From the NCBI GenBank assembly GCA_030642845.1, contig DAOWMZ010000099.1:1-6844 (forward strand): a stretch of DNA of 6,844 bases, given 5' to 3'. A program made the translations under genes and the position numbers. The stretch is from Candidatus Zixiibacteriota bacterium (lineage in GTDB: Bacteria; Zixibacteria; MSB-5A5; GN15; FEB-12). The stretch's first letter is position 1; the number at the start of each line of letters is the position of its first letter. The notes under the pieces were generated by a model. That model was given only the letters and a program-made list of their open reading frames with translations. It had not been told where the DNA came from and did no database searches. This document shows positions 1 through 6,063 of this stretch, one piece after another.

Positions 1-66
1 GAGTCTGTTGAACCGGCGGTAAAAGAACTCTCCTATACTTTCGATGATAAAAAAGAGGGAATATAA
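1..66 (+). CDS. C-terminal end of an upstream gene (partial)
   Basis: Frame 1 is open from the first base for 21 codons and ends with TAA at 64-66. The visible tail contains AVKELSYTFDDKKEGI and is hydrophilic and charged. The stop codon is immediately followed by the ATG of the TolC-family gene, with no gap, and the ribosome binding site for that gene (AGAGGGA, 54-60) lies inside these last codons. This tight packing shows one transcript and probable translational coupling. TolC-family genes are commonly preceded by the periplasmic adaptor or inner-membrane component of an RND or ABC export pump, so that is the likeliest identity. Twenty-one residues are too few to show it, and no motif is recognisable. 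Confidence 0.7.
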   Translation, partial: ESVEPAVKELSYTFDDKKEGI

Positions 67-1377
67 ATGTTAAGAATAATTATTGTATTTATTTTCATAG
101 TTGCTGCAGCCGTACAATCACAGCCTCTTCTAACTTTGGAGGATGCTATTGCTATTGGGTTGAAAGATAATTACTCAATTAAAATTCTGCGCAACTATGA
201 AAAGATTGCCCAAAATAACAAGGGTAACGGAACCGCAGGATTTCTGCCAACATTAAGTCTTTCCAGCGGATATAACAAAATTAATTCTGACCAGGAGATT
301 GATCTTCCCCCTACGGAGAGTAATACTGACATAGATAATTTAAGTGCCGATCTGACTTTGAACTGGACTGTTTTTGACGGATTTAAAATGTTTTATGATC
401 GCAGTAAATTCAATGCGCAGGCGGACTTAACCAAATATCAGGTTCGTGATCAGATTGAAAATCTGGTAGTTGCCATATCACAAACATATTACTATGTGGT
501 TCTTCAGGAGCAATTGTATCAAATCGCGTTGGAAAGAAAAGAAATTTCCGGAACGAGATTAGAACGGGAAAAAGTCCGCAATGAATTGGGTGGAGCATCA
601 CGAACAGATTTTTATAATGCCCAGGTATCATTTAATTCTGATCAATCCGATTTATATAATCAGGAACTTCAGGTTAAAATTGCCCGGGAACAGCTAAATA
701 TTATTCTGGGACGTGATCCGAGTTCTGAATTTGTAGTGACTGATGAAATTATTATTCCTGCGATGAATATGACTCTTGATGACATTATCAGCAAAATGGA
801 AAAACGCAACAGCACTCTGATTGCCGCCCGTCTTAATAAAATAGTGGCACAAAGAAATGTGCAAAGCCTTCGTTCTCCTTTTATGCCCCGACTCTCTCTC
901 TATGCCAACTATGGTTATACTGATCAGATGCGAAACAGCGATATTGGAACTTATGCCGGATCAGATATTACTGCTAAAACTACTGAGACCCAGGTTGGTT
1001 TGAATCTCTCATTTAATCTTTTTAATGGCGGACGCGACAGGATCAATTTGAAGAATGCCAAATATCTTGCAAATAATTCTGCTTATGAATTAAACGATAC
1101 CAAAAATCAACTTTTGGGGGAAGTCCGGGAAATATTTGATACTTTTAGTCAACGAATGAAAATTGCTAAATTGGAAAAACAGAATCTGGAAACGGCTGGA
1201 TTAAATCTTAAGCTTCAGCAGGAAAAGAATGAGTTAGGGGTAGCTACCTCGCTTGAGTTCCGTGATGCCCAGGTAAATTTTGCCAGATCAAAGACAGCAT
1301 TATTTACTGCCCGTTATCAGGCCAGAATTTCTCGTTTGGAAATTGAAAAAATTATTGGACTAATAGACATCGACTAA
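67..1377 (+). CDS. TolC-family outer-membrane channel protein
   Basis: Predicted outer-membrane component of a tripartite export system; TolC-family trimers form a beta-barrel plus a periplasmic alpha-helical tunnel that docks onto an adaptor and inner-membrane pump. The 436-residue length is typical. Residues 1-19 form a signal peptide (hydrophobic IIIVFIFIVAAA core) with no lipobox Cys, so it is not an OprM-type lipoprotein. The start of the mature protein, LTLEDAIAIGLKDN (22-35), is the usual opening of outer membrane efflux proteins. The family's internal duplication is visible: NWTVFDGF (99-106) matches SFNLFNGGR (315-323), and RNELGGASRTDFYNAQVSF (171-189) matches KNELGVATSLEFRDAQVNF (387-405), each followed by a helix ending in I(I/L)G. 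Long stretches between these are coiled-coil-like. The ATG is preceded by AGAGGGA at 54-60 with 6-nt spacing and abuts the upstream stop, which fixes the start. The transported substrate cannot be told from this sequence. Confidence 0.95.
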   Translation: MLRIIIVFIFIVAAAVQSQPLLTLEDAIAIGLKDNYSIKILRNYEKIAQNNKGNGTAGFLPTLSLSSGYNKINSDQEIDLPPTESNTDIDNLSADLTLNWTVFDGFKMFYDRSKFNAQADLTKYQVRDQIENLVVAISQTYYYVVLQEQLYQIALERKEISGTRLEREKVRNELGGASRTDFYNAQVSFNSDQSDLYNQELQVKIAREQLNIILGRDPSSEFVVTDEIIIPAMNMTLDDIISKMEKRNSTLIAARLNKIVAQRNVQSLRSPFMPRLSLYANYGYTDQMRNSDIGTYAGSDITAKTTETQVGLNLSFNLFNGGRDRINLKNAKYLANNSAYELNDTKNQLLGEVREIFDTFSQRMKIAKLEKQNLETAGLNLKLQQEKNELGVATSLEFRDAQVNFARSKTALFTARYQARISRLEIEKIIGLIDID

Positions 1378-1454
1378 CGCGAACATTGCCAAATTCTTAA
1401 ATAGTTTTATATATTTATTATTATAATTATAAAGCCGGCGTTCATTGATGACTA

Positions 1455-1479
1455 GGTGTCGGGCGATTAGCCCGACACC
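1455..1479. terminator. Perfect hairpin between convergent genes, probable bidirectional terminator
   Basis: A perfect 10-bp inverted repeat: GGTGTCGGGC (1455-1464), loop GATTA, GCCCGACACC (1470-1479). It lies between the convergent TolC-family gene (ends 1377) and the minus-strand secreted-protein gene (ends 1525). GC-rich stem, 5-nt loop and position fit a transcription terminator serving both strands. Neither side has a good T tract: on the plus strand only ACCATTTTG follows. It could therefore instead be an RNA-stabilising hairpin or a dispersed palindromic repeat. The outer arm GGTGTC/GACACC recurs in the hairpin at 6028-6063. Confidence 0.6.
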
Positions 1480-1524
1480 ACCATTTTGATGAGCCGCAGC
1501 AAAGGCAAAGCTCTTTCAGTACCG

Positions 1525-2754
1525 CTAGAATTCAAACGAATCAAACTGTCCCAACTTGATGAGCATCTTGCCCTTTTTGACAGAGAACACCATTTCATCG
1601 CCATAATACGATCTTGCCCCGTAATGGACCTCACCCTGTTCTTTCAGGATTACAGTTCGCCACTTAGGTGGACTTATGATATCTTCGCTCAGTTCTGTTC
1701 CTTCTTCGAAGTAGCTGAAAATAGCCACTGATTCACCGTCGCTCAGATTCACCAAGCGAGTTTCAATTTTCTCCCAGATCGTTAGTGGCAGCCGTATTTC
1801 TTCACCTTCGGCGACCGTCTTCTCAAGCATCTCCTGCCATTTGGTCGTTAACGCGATATCTCCCTCGTACACATACACAACAAACTCATCGGCCTCGACT
1901 GAAGTCTCATGTTCCCTGGCACAGATTGTGGCCTTCATTGCAAAGTTATTGTACCACGAATCCTTTTTTAGTGGCCGGTCGTCTTTGAACGGTATCACCT
2001 TAGCGATTGCCTTAGTATCTGTTTTGCTAATTCCTTTTAGTACAAGGGATTTGCCGGGTTCCACCTTGATGCGAATGATATCACCAGCTGACATATCATG
2101 TTGAAACGGCGGTATCATTACCGGTGCGGTCGGGATACCTTCAGCCCATGCTGGAGGTTCAACGGGAAGGGTTGCCGGATCAATCCATTTAGAGAATCCT
2201 TTGGGTATTTCAAACTTGGAATCGTCAACGGAACCTTCGACAATATTGGTGAGTTCAAAGACTCTTTCCGGTGAACTATGACCGACAATCCTGATTGGGA
2301 AATTCAGACTTAGGGCTACCCACTGTGACATAACATCAGTGTCCGCCATATTGATTGTCGACTTATCGCATTCATAGCCATTAATCGTCTCCGAACCGGT
2401 GGCCTTCACTTCGCCCATCTTCTCGGTGTATAGGTAGCCCTGAATAGGATCATTCATAATACTGATAAAATCATCAATAGCTGACTCGCGATATTCCCTT
2501 GTGGCTACATTAATGACAACGGTTTTTCGAGCCTCGGTATCCACAATAACAAATCCCTGCTCACCATCAATAGCTAAGTCCAGGCAATAACTGGAGCCTT
2601 TAACGTATATTTTCCCGGATTTGGTGTTGTCTCCCTGTTGTTCAGTAAAATCAGCTGAAAATTCTACCGCCAAAACCTGTGAACTGCCGATACTCATGAC
2701 CAATGCGATCAGAATCACAAGCAGTAGGCAGTTTGAGATGTAATTCTTCATCAT
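1525..2754 (-). CDS. Secreted protein: LolA/DUF4412-like N-terminal half plus unrecognised C-terminal domain
   Basis: A 409-residue exported protein. Residues 1-29 are a Sec signal peptide (LLLVILIALVMSIG core, cleavage likely after QVLA) without a lipobox. Residues 30-188 resemble the LolA-like/DUF4412 type: a beta-rich run with GKIYVKGSSYCLDL (48-61), a 'value in the film' style VIVDTEARKTVVINVATREY (69-88, 20 residues), GSETINGYECDKSTI (120-134), and the closing FEIPKGFSKW (181-190). This closing matches FDIPEGYKKV at the end of the divergent 250-residue protein. After a Pro-rich hinge (191-216, LPVEPPAWAEGIPTAPVMIPP), residues 217-409 form a second beta-rich domain that I do not recognise. 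On the minus strand AAAGGAGTG (2757-2765) precedes two adjacent Met codons. The AGGAG core is only 4 nt from Met1 but 7 nt from Met2 (2751), so translation may begin one codon later. The gene stands alone, convergent to the TolC gene and divergent from the DUF4412-OmpA operon. It is probably periplasmic; function unknown. Confidence 0.85.
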   Translation of the reverse strand: MMKNYISNCLLLVILIALVMSIGSSQVLAVEFSADFTEQQGDNTKSGKIYVKGSSYCLDLAIDGEQGFVIVDTEARKTVVINVATREYRESAIDDFISIMNDPIQGYLYTEKMGEVKATGSETINGYECDKSTINMADTDVMSQWVALSLNFPIRIVGHSSPERVFELTNIVEGSVDDSKFEIPKGFSKWIDPATLPVEPPAWAEGIPTAPVMIPPFQHDMSAGDIIRIKVEPGKSLVLKGISKTDTKAIAKVIPFKDDRPLKKDSWYNNFAMKATICAREHETSVEADEFVVYVYEGDIALTTKWQEMLEKTVAEGEEIRLPLTIWEKIETRLVNLSDGESVAIFSYFEEGTELSEDIISPPKWRTVILKEQGEVHYGARSYYGDEMVFSVKKGKMLIKLGQFDSFEF

Positions 2755-2882
2755 TTCACTCCTTTATTTATGGGCTAGCTTTTTAGTTCGCTGATGTTGT
2801 GTTTACAGTAATACTCTGTTTACTTATGATACCCTGTCCAATGATATTAATCACATTATAATAATTAGGGACGATTGAATCG

Positions 2883-2912
2883 ATAATGCAACTATAATTT
2901 GGAAATCGTCAA
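2883..2912 (-). promoter_or_regulatory. Candidate sigma-70-type promoter for the 1525-2754 gene
   Basis: Reading the minus strand, TTGACG (2907-2912, 5 of 6 consensus) is followed after 18 bp by CATTAT (2883-2888, 4 of 6). Transcription would start near 2876 and give a leader of roughly 120 nt before the ATG at 2754. A perfect TATAAT on the same strand at 2855-2860 is an alternative -10, but it has no good -35 at the usual distance. Found by eye only; moderate to low support. Confidence 0.35.
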
Positions 2913-3072
2913 TACACGAACCCTGGCTATGCTATAGTACAATTGGGACTTTAGTAATCGCGAATCATGCTGAGTAAAATTAACAACCAGACCTGAGCTA
3001 AAATAGATTTAATCATAACAGAACTCTATCATATCTTCCTAATCTTTCACCTGGATCGTATATGAAGGTAGG

Positions 3073-3086
3073 TAAATCCGTAATCA
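3073..3086. repeat. 14-bp direct repeat, copy 1
   Basis: TAAATCCGTAATCA occurs here and again, identically, at 3292-3305, 219 bp apart and both on the plus strand within the gene-free divergent region. The flanks are only loosely alike (TAGG upstream, AGG a few bases downstream). A 14-bp identity inside about 600 bp is unlikely by chance even at this AT content. It may be a paired binding site or the residue of a small duplication. Confidence 0.55.
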
Positions 3087-3182
3087 GGGTCAGTGCAAAT
3101 TGTTCTTGAATACCGATGATCTAAATGAAGATATTTCACAATTAGAGTATATAATTACATCCATATTTTACTTGTATTTAAC

Positions 3183-3211
3183 TTGCAATGAAAAGTGAGA
3201 ATGGCTATATA
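3183..3211 (+). promoter_or_regulatory. Candidate promoter for the DUF4412-OmpA operon
   Basis: TTGCAA (3183-3188) and TATATA (3206-3211) are separated by 17 bp, each matching 4 of 6 consensus positions. Initiation would fall near 3218, just before the hairpin at 3228-3247, and leave a leader of about 140 nt before the ATG at 3362. Weak boxes and AT-rich context make this tentative. Confidence 0.35.
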
Positions 3212-3227
3212 TATCAATGTTAAGAAC

Positions 3228-3247
3228 TGGTGTTCAGTACAACACCA
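3228..3247 (+). promoter_or_regulatory. Small hairpin in the predicted 5' leader
   Basis: Inverted repeat TGGTGTT (3228-3234), loop CAGTAC, AACACCA (3241-3247), a perfect 7-bp stem, followed on the plus strand by a run of A residues. It sits about ten bases after the predicted transcription start of the operon, where it could protect the 5' end or affect initiation. It is not an intrinsic terminator for the plus strand because A, not T, follows. The stem is short, so chance is possible. Confidence 0.3.
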
Positions 3248-3291
3248 AAAAAAGATATCTGGAACATTGCTATTAAACTGATACTTAGGAA

Positions 3292-3305
3292 TAAATCCGT
3301 AATCA
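3292..3305. repeat. 14-bp direct repeat, copy 2
   Basis: The second exact copy of TAAATCCGTAATCA (first at 3073-3086). This copy lies 57 bp upstream of the ATG at 3362, inside the predicted leader of the DUF4412-OmpA operon. The first copy lies upstream of the candidate promoter at 3183-3211, so the pair brackets that promoter. Confidence 0.55.
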
Positions 3306-3361
3306 AGAGGTGTAAGTTAAGTAACTTTATTTTATTCTTAGAAAGGATAAGGGTTGTTTTT

Positions 3362-4114
3362 ATGGGTAAAACTATTCGTATCATGTTTTTGACACTGATT
3401 TTAGTGTCGATTCTGGGCGGTCAGGTTTTGGCCGACAGCTACTTCAAGCAGGCAACACATGTCGATGCTTTTGAGATGATGGGGCAAAAGTCACCTGAAA
3501 AAAATGATACTTCAATCGTTTGGCTAACTGAAGGCAAAGCCTGCAGTCAGACCGGGAATGACGAATCGGTCATCTTCGATGCCAAGAAGGGTCTGATATA
3601 TATGGTGGATCATGAGAAAAAGCAATACTCGGTGATTTCGATGGACCTGTTTGGTGAAGGAAGCAAGGAAGATGCCTCCAGGAGTGAAGAGATGGCGAAG
3701 ATGATGGAGGCTATGGGCGGTTCCATGGAAATCACTGTTACGCCAACAGATGAGACCAGCAAGATTGGTGATTGGAATGCCACGAAATATAATGTCGATA
3801 TAAAAATAGCAATGATGCCCTCCAAGCAGGAAGTATGGGCTACCGAGGATATCAAAATAGACTATACCATGTTCAATGCGGTAAGCAGTGGTATGATGGC
3901 TCAGATGCCCGGTTTTGAAAAGATTGTTGAAGAGATGAAACAGATAAAAGGGATACCAGTAAAAACCGTTACTCGAACTTCAGCTATGGGCGGAGAAATC
4001 GTTACAAGTATGAATCTGATTGAATACGCCGAAAAAGATGCTCCCGACGGAGTGTTCGATATTCCGGAAGGATATAAGAAAGTAGAAGCCGGAATGGGAA
4101 TGGGCAAGCACTAA
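3362..4114 (+). CDS. Secreted DUF4412/LolA-like protein
   Basis: A 250-residue exported protein of the DUF4412 type, predicted periplasmic, of unknown molecular function. Residues 1-24 are a signal peptide (IMFLTLILVSILGG, cleavage after VLA-DS). The mature part has SIVWLTEGKACSQTG (51-65), VIFDAKKGLIYMVDHEKKQY (70-89, 20 residues), a Met-rich EEMAKMMEAMGGSM stretch (109-122), the family-typical ITVTPTDETSKIGDWNATKY (124-143), a W-A-T-E segment (159-162) and a closing FDIPEGYKKV (232-241). The frame stays open upstream to a GTG at 3230, but that extension is basic and would bury the signal peptide. ATG 3362 has AAGGG at 3349-3353 with 8-nt spacing (plus AAAGGA at 3342-3347) and exposes a perfect signal sequence, so I chose it. 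The CsgG-OmpA gene follows after 69 bp with no terminator, so the two are probably co-transcribed. Its closing motif resembles that of the divergent gene's N-terminal half. Confidence 0.9.
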   Translation: MGKTIRIMFLTLILVSILGGQVLADSYFKQATHVDAFEMMGQKSPEKNDTSIVWLTEGKACSQTGNDESVIFDAKKGLIYMVDHEKKQYSVISMDLFGEGSKEDASRSEEMAKMMEAMGGSMEITVTPTDETSKIGDWNATKYNVDIKIAMMPSKQEVWATEDIKIDYTMFNAVSSGMMAQMPGFEKIVEEMKQIKGIPVKTVTRTSAMGGEIVTSMNLIEYAEKDAPDGVFDIPEGYKKVEAGMGMGKH

Positions 4115-4183
4115 AATATCAGCCTAATCCCACCCATTGAAATGTAGTTTCTATCGGAAGTATACTGAAAGAGGAGGTAAGAG

Positions 4184-5995
4184 ATGTTTCGTACTATGCA
4201 GCTAACAAGCCTGATAATCTTACTTATTATAGCTTTATTATCCAGTTCTCCTGTCCAAGCGGGAAACGTCGAGGACAACCTGACATATCAAGGCAATAAA
4301 GCCCGCATCACTGTCGGAAATATCAAAGACAAAGCCAGCGGTTGCTCCTGGCAGGATGCCGAGGCAATTGGTGAAATGCTGTCAACTGCACTTGCTAACG
4401 ATCCTAAGTTTATCGTTTTGGCAAGCGGTGAAGAAGTTGATGAATTGATCGACGAGATTAATTTCGGTCAGTCCGGATATGTCGAGGAAGGCCGCGGACC
4501 TGAAAAGGGTCTGATGGAAGGAGCCGATATCCTTGTGACCGGAGCAATAACCTCATTTGAACCAAATGCAAGTGGCGGTGGTGGTTTCCTGGGCGGTATA
4601 AAAGACAAAGCCGCGGGTACAATCGGAGTCAAATCCAAGAAAGCGAAGATGCAGATAGATATCAAAATCATTGATATCCGTACTCGTCGCATTCTGAAAG
4701 CTAAGACCGTCAAAGCCGAATCCAAGAACTGGAAAGTCAAAATGTTTGGTGCTGGTATGGTACAGGATGTAGCCCTTGCCGGCGGGTTGGGAGCCTACTC
4801 CAACGAACCGATGGAAACTGCCATCAGGGCTGCGCTGGCCAAAACGCTCGAGTTGATTTCCAAAGAAGTACCCGATGAATACTACCGCTATCAGGGCAAA
4901 GGACAGTATACTAAGGAGTATGGTGCAACCGAACAACAGAGCAATACTGCCGGGCAGACATCAGGCGGTCAGACTCAAGCTGCACAGTCCACTGCTGCAC
5001 CGACACCGGCACCTGAACCAACAAAACCTGCAGCGGAAGATATGACTCTGTACACCAAATATGATTTTGTCCCCGGCAACAAAGTAATCTTCTATGACGA
5101 CTTAACCGACGAGGAAGAAGGTGAGTTCCCGTACCGCTGGAATCTGGAAAAGGGAGTCTTCGAGATTGCTCGCATGGGTGGTGAATACTGGATTCTGTGT
5201 ACCGATAATGGCAGCATTCGCCCCAAATTACCTATTGGCCCGCTGCCGGAAAAGTACACGGTGGAACTGGAATTCTGGTCCAGTGGTCCGGACAAAACGC
5301 TGCCGTATTACTATATTCATTGGACTGATGCCGACGGACGAATAATCGGTGAGTTCTGTGCCTATGGCCAGAAGGCGACCTTCCTCAGTATCAAAAGCAA
5401 GAAGCTGGCTGGTAAGGAGATGCCTGAGAAATGGAGCCGAGGTCTCCACACAATGCGAATCATGGCTACGACCAGGTCTATCAAGTGCTATGTGGACAAT
5501 ATTCGGGTTGCCAATGTGCCCAAGGTGGAAGGGTTTGAGCCCGCCGGTTTCCAGGTGCGGGCGAGGCCTTACAAGGATGAAGATAACCCTTGGCTGCTCA
5601 AGAGTTTCAGGTTTGCCGAGGGCGGCAAGAGCATGCGGGATCAGCTTGAAGAGACCGGGCGGATTATCACACATGGCATTCTTTTTGCCCCCAACTCTTA
5701 TGTTATTAAGGGTGAGTCATTCAAAACGCTCAAGAATATCGGCCAGTTGCTTGAGGAAGATCAGGATCTGAGGTTGTCGATCGAAGGCCATACCGATAGC
5801 GACGGTTCCGAAGCACATAATTCGGAGCTGTCGCACAATCGCTCCAAGGCGGTGGTTGACTACTTGATCCAGAAATACGGAGTCAGTGCCGACCGTCTGG
5901 AGGCCAGAGGCTGGGGAGAATCCAAGCCACTTGATACTAATAACAGTACCGAAGGAAAGGCGAATAACCGACGGGTAGAATTGGTGAAACTTTAA
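4184..5995 (+). CDS. CsgG-like / beta-rich / OmpA C-terminal domain fusion protein
   Basis: A 603-residue exported envelope protein with three parts. Residues 1-26 are a signal peptide (SLIILLIIALLS, cleavage after VQA), with no lipobox Cys. Residues 38-228 are CsgG-like: ADILVTGAITSFEPNASGGG (114-133) parallels ANIMVEG...YESNVKSGG of E. coli CsgG, IDIKIIDIRTRRIL (158-171) the NLRVVNVSTGEIL strand, and AYSNEP (204-209) its TSNEP. A Q/T/A/P linker spans about 240-285. Residues 287-478 start TKYDFVPGNKVIFYDDLTD and are beta-rich, laminin G/concanavalin-like, a module I know from FCB-group OmpA proteins. Residues 492-603 are the OmpA peptidoglycan-binding domain, with GHTDSDGS (535-542), LSHNRSKAVVDYL (549-561) and ARGWGESKP (574-582). 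D538 and R553, the diaminopimelate ligands, are present at the right spacing. RBS GAGGAGG (4171-4177) lies 6 nt from the ATG. CsgG family members form outer-membrane secretion pores, but the first would-be membrane segment here (139-156) is lysine-rich, so pore formation is uncertain. Peptidoglycan anchoring is well supported. Confidence 0.92.
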   Translation: MFRTMQLTSLIILLIIALLSSSPVQAGNVEDNLTYQGNKARITVGNIKDKASGCSWQDAEAIGEMLSTALANDPKFIVLASGEEVDELIDEINFGQSGYVEEGRGPEKGLMEGADILVTGAITSFEPNASGGGGFLGGIKDKAAGTIGVKSKKAKMQIDIKIIDIRTRRILKAKTVKAESKNWKVKMFGAGMVQDVALAGGLGAYSNEPMETAIRAALAKTLELISKEVPDEYYRYQGKGQYTKEYGATEQQSNTAGQTSGGQTQAAQSTAAPTPAPEPTKPAAEDMTLYTKYDFVPGNKVIFYDDLTDEEEGEFPYRWNLEKGVFEIARMGGEYWILCTDNGSIRPKLPIGPLPEKYTVELEFWSSGPDKTLPYYYIHWTDADGRIIGEFCAYGQKATFLSIKSKKLAGKEMPEKWSRGLHTMRIMATTRSIKCYVDNIRVANVPKVEGFEPAGFQVRARPYKDEDNPWLLKSFRFAEGGKSMRDQLEETGRIITHGILFAPNSYVIKGESFKTLKNIGQLLEEDQDLRLSIEGHTDSDGSEAHNSELSHNRSKAVVDYLIQKYGVSADRLEARGWGESKPLDTNNSTEGKANNRRVELVKL

Positions 5996-6027
5996 CATCC
6001 GTTTACCTGATTAATATTTAGATAAGT

Positions 6028-6063
6028 AATCGGTGTCCCCTGTTAGATCAAGGGACACCGATT
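6028..6063 (+). terminator. Hairpin terminator of the DUF4412-OmpA operon
   Basis: A perfect 12-bp inverted repeat, AATCGGTGTCCC (6028-6039) and GGGACACCGATT (6052-6063), with a 12-nt loop, starting 33 bp after the stop of the CsgG-OmpA gene. It is followed on the plus strand by TATAATTTGT, a loose T-rich tail. Position and stem strength support termination of the plus-strand operon. The right arm and loop also form the last codons of the degraded minus-strand RtcB reading frame, so that frame's stop at 6043-6045 is accidental. Confidence 0.7.

Larger units (their letters stand above)
2755..3361. other. Divergent intergenic control region, about 600 bp without a gene
   Basis: AT-rich stretch between the minus-strand gene starting at 2754 and the plus-strand gene starting at 3362. 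Both strands are littered with stops and contain no coding region I can support. It holds a candidate promoter for each direction (2883-2912 minus, 3183-3211 plus), a 14-bp direct repeat (3073-3086 and 3292-3305) and a hairpin at 3228-3247. The size is large for a simple divergent promoter. That leaves room for long leaders, regulator sites, an unrecognised small RNA or a decayed gene, but none of these shows clear sequence evidence. Confidence 0.6.

Noticed and set aside
1486..2104. Plus-strand open frames opposite the minus-strand secreted-protein gene
   Set aside because: The minus-strand frame has a signal peptide, ribosome binding site and family motifs over 409 codons; the plus-strand frames show none.
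3076..3198. 40-codon open stretch on the plus strand in the divergent region
   Set aside because: It has no start codon or ribosome binding site, matches no family I know, and is short enough to be chance.
3230..3361. N-terminal extension of the DUF4412-like protein starting at GTG 3230
   Set aside because: It would place 44 basic, low-complexity residues in front of a complete signal peptide, begins inside a hairpin, and lacks a Shine-Dalgarno. ATG 3362 has one.
4445..4936. Long antisense open frames opposite the CsgG-OmpA gene
   Set aside because: They are shadows of the real coding strand: no signal, no domain, no ribosome binding site, and the plus-strand frame has clear conserved motifs.
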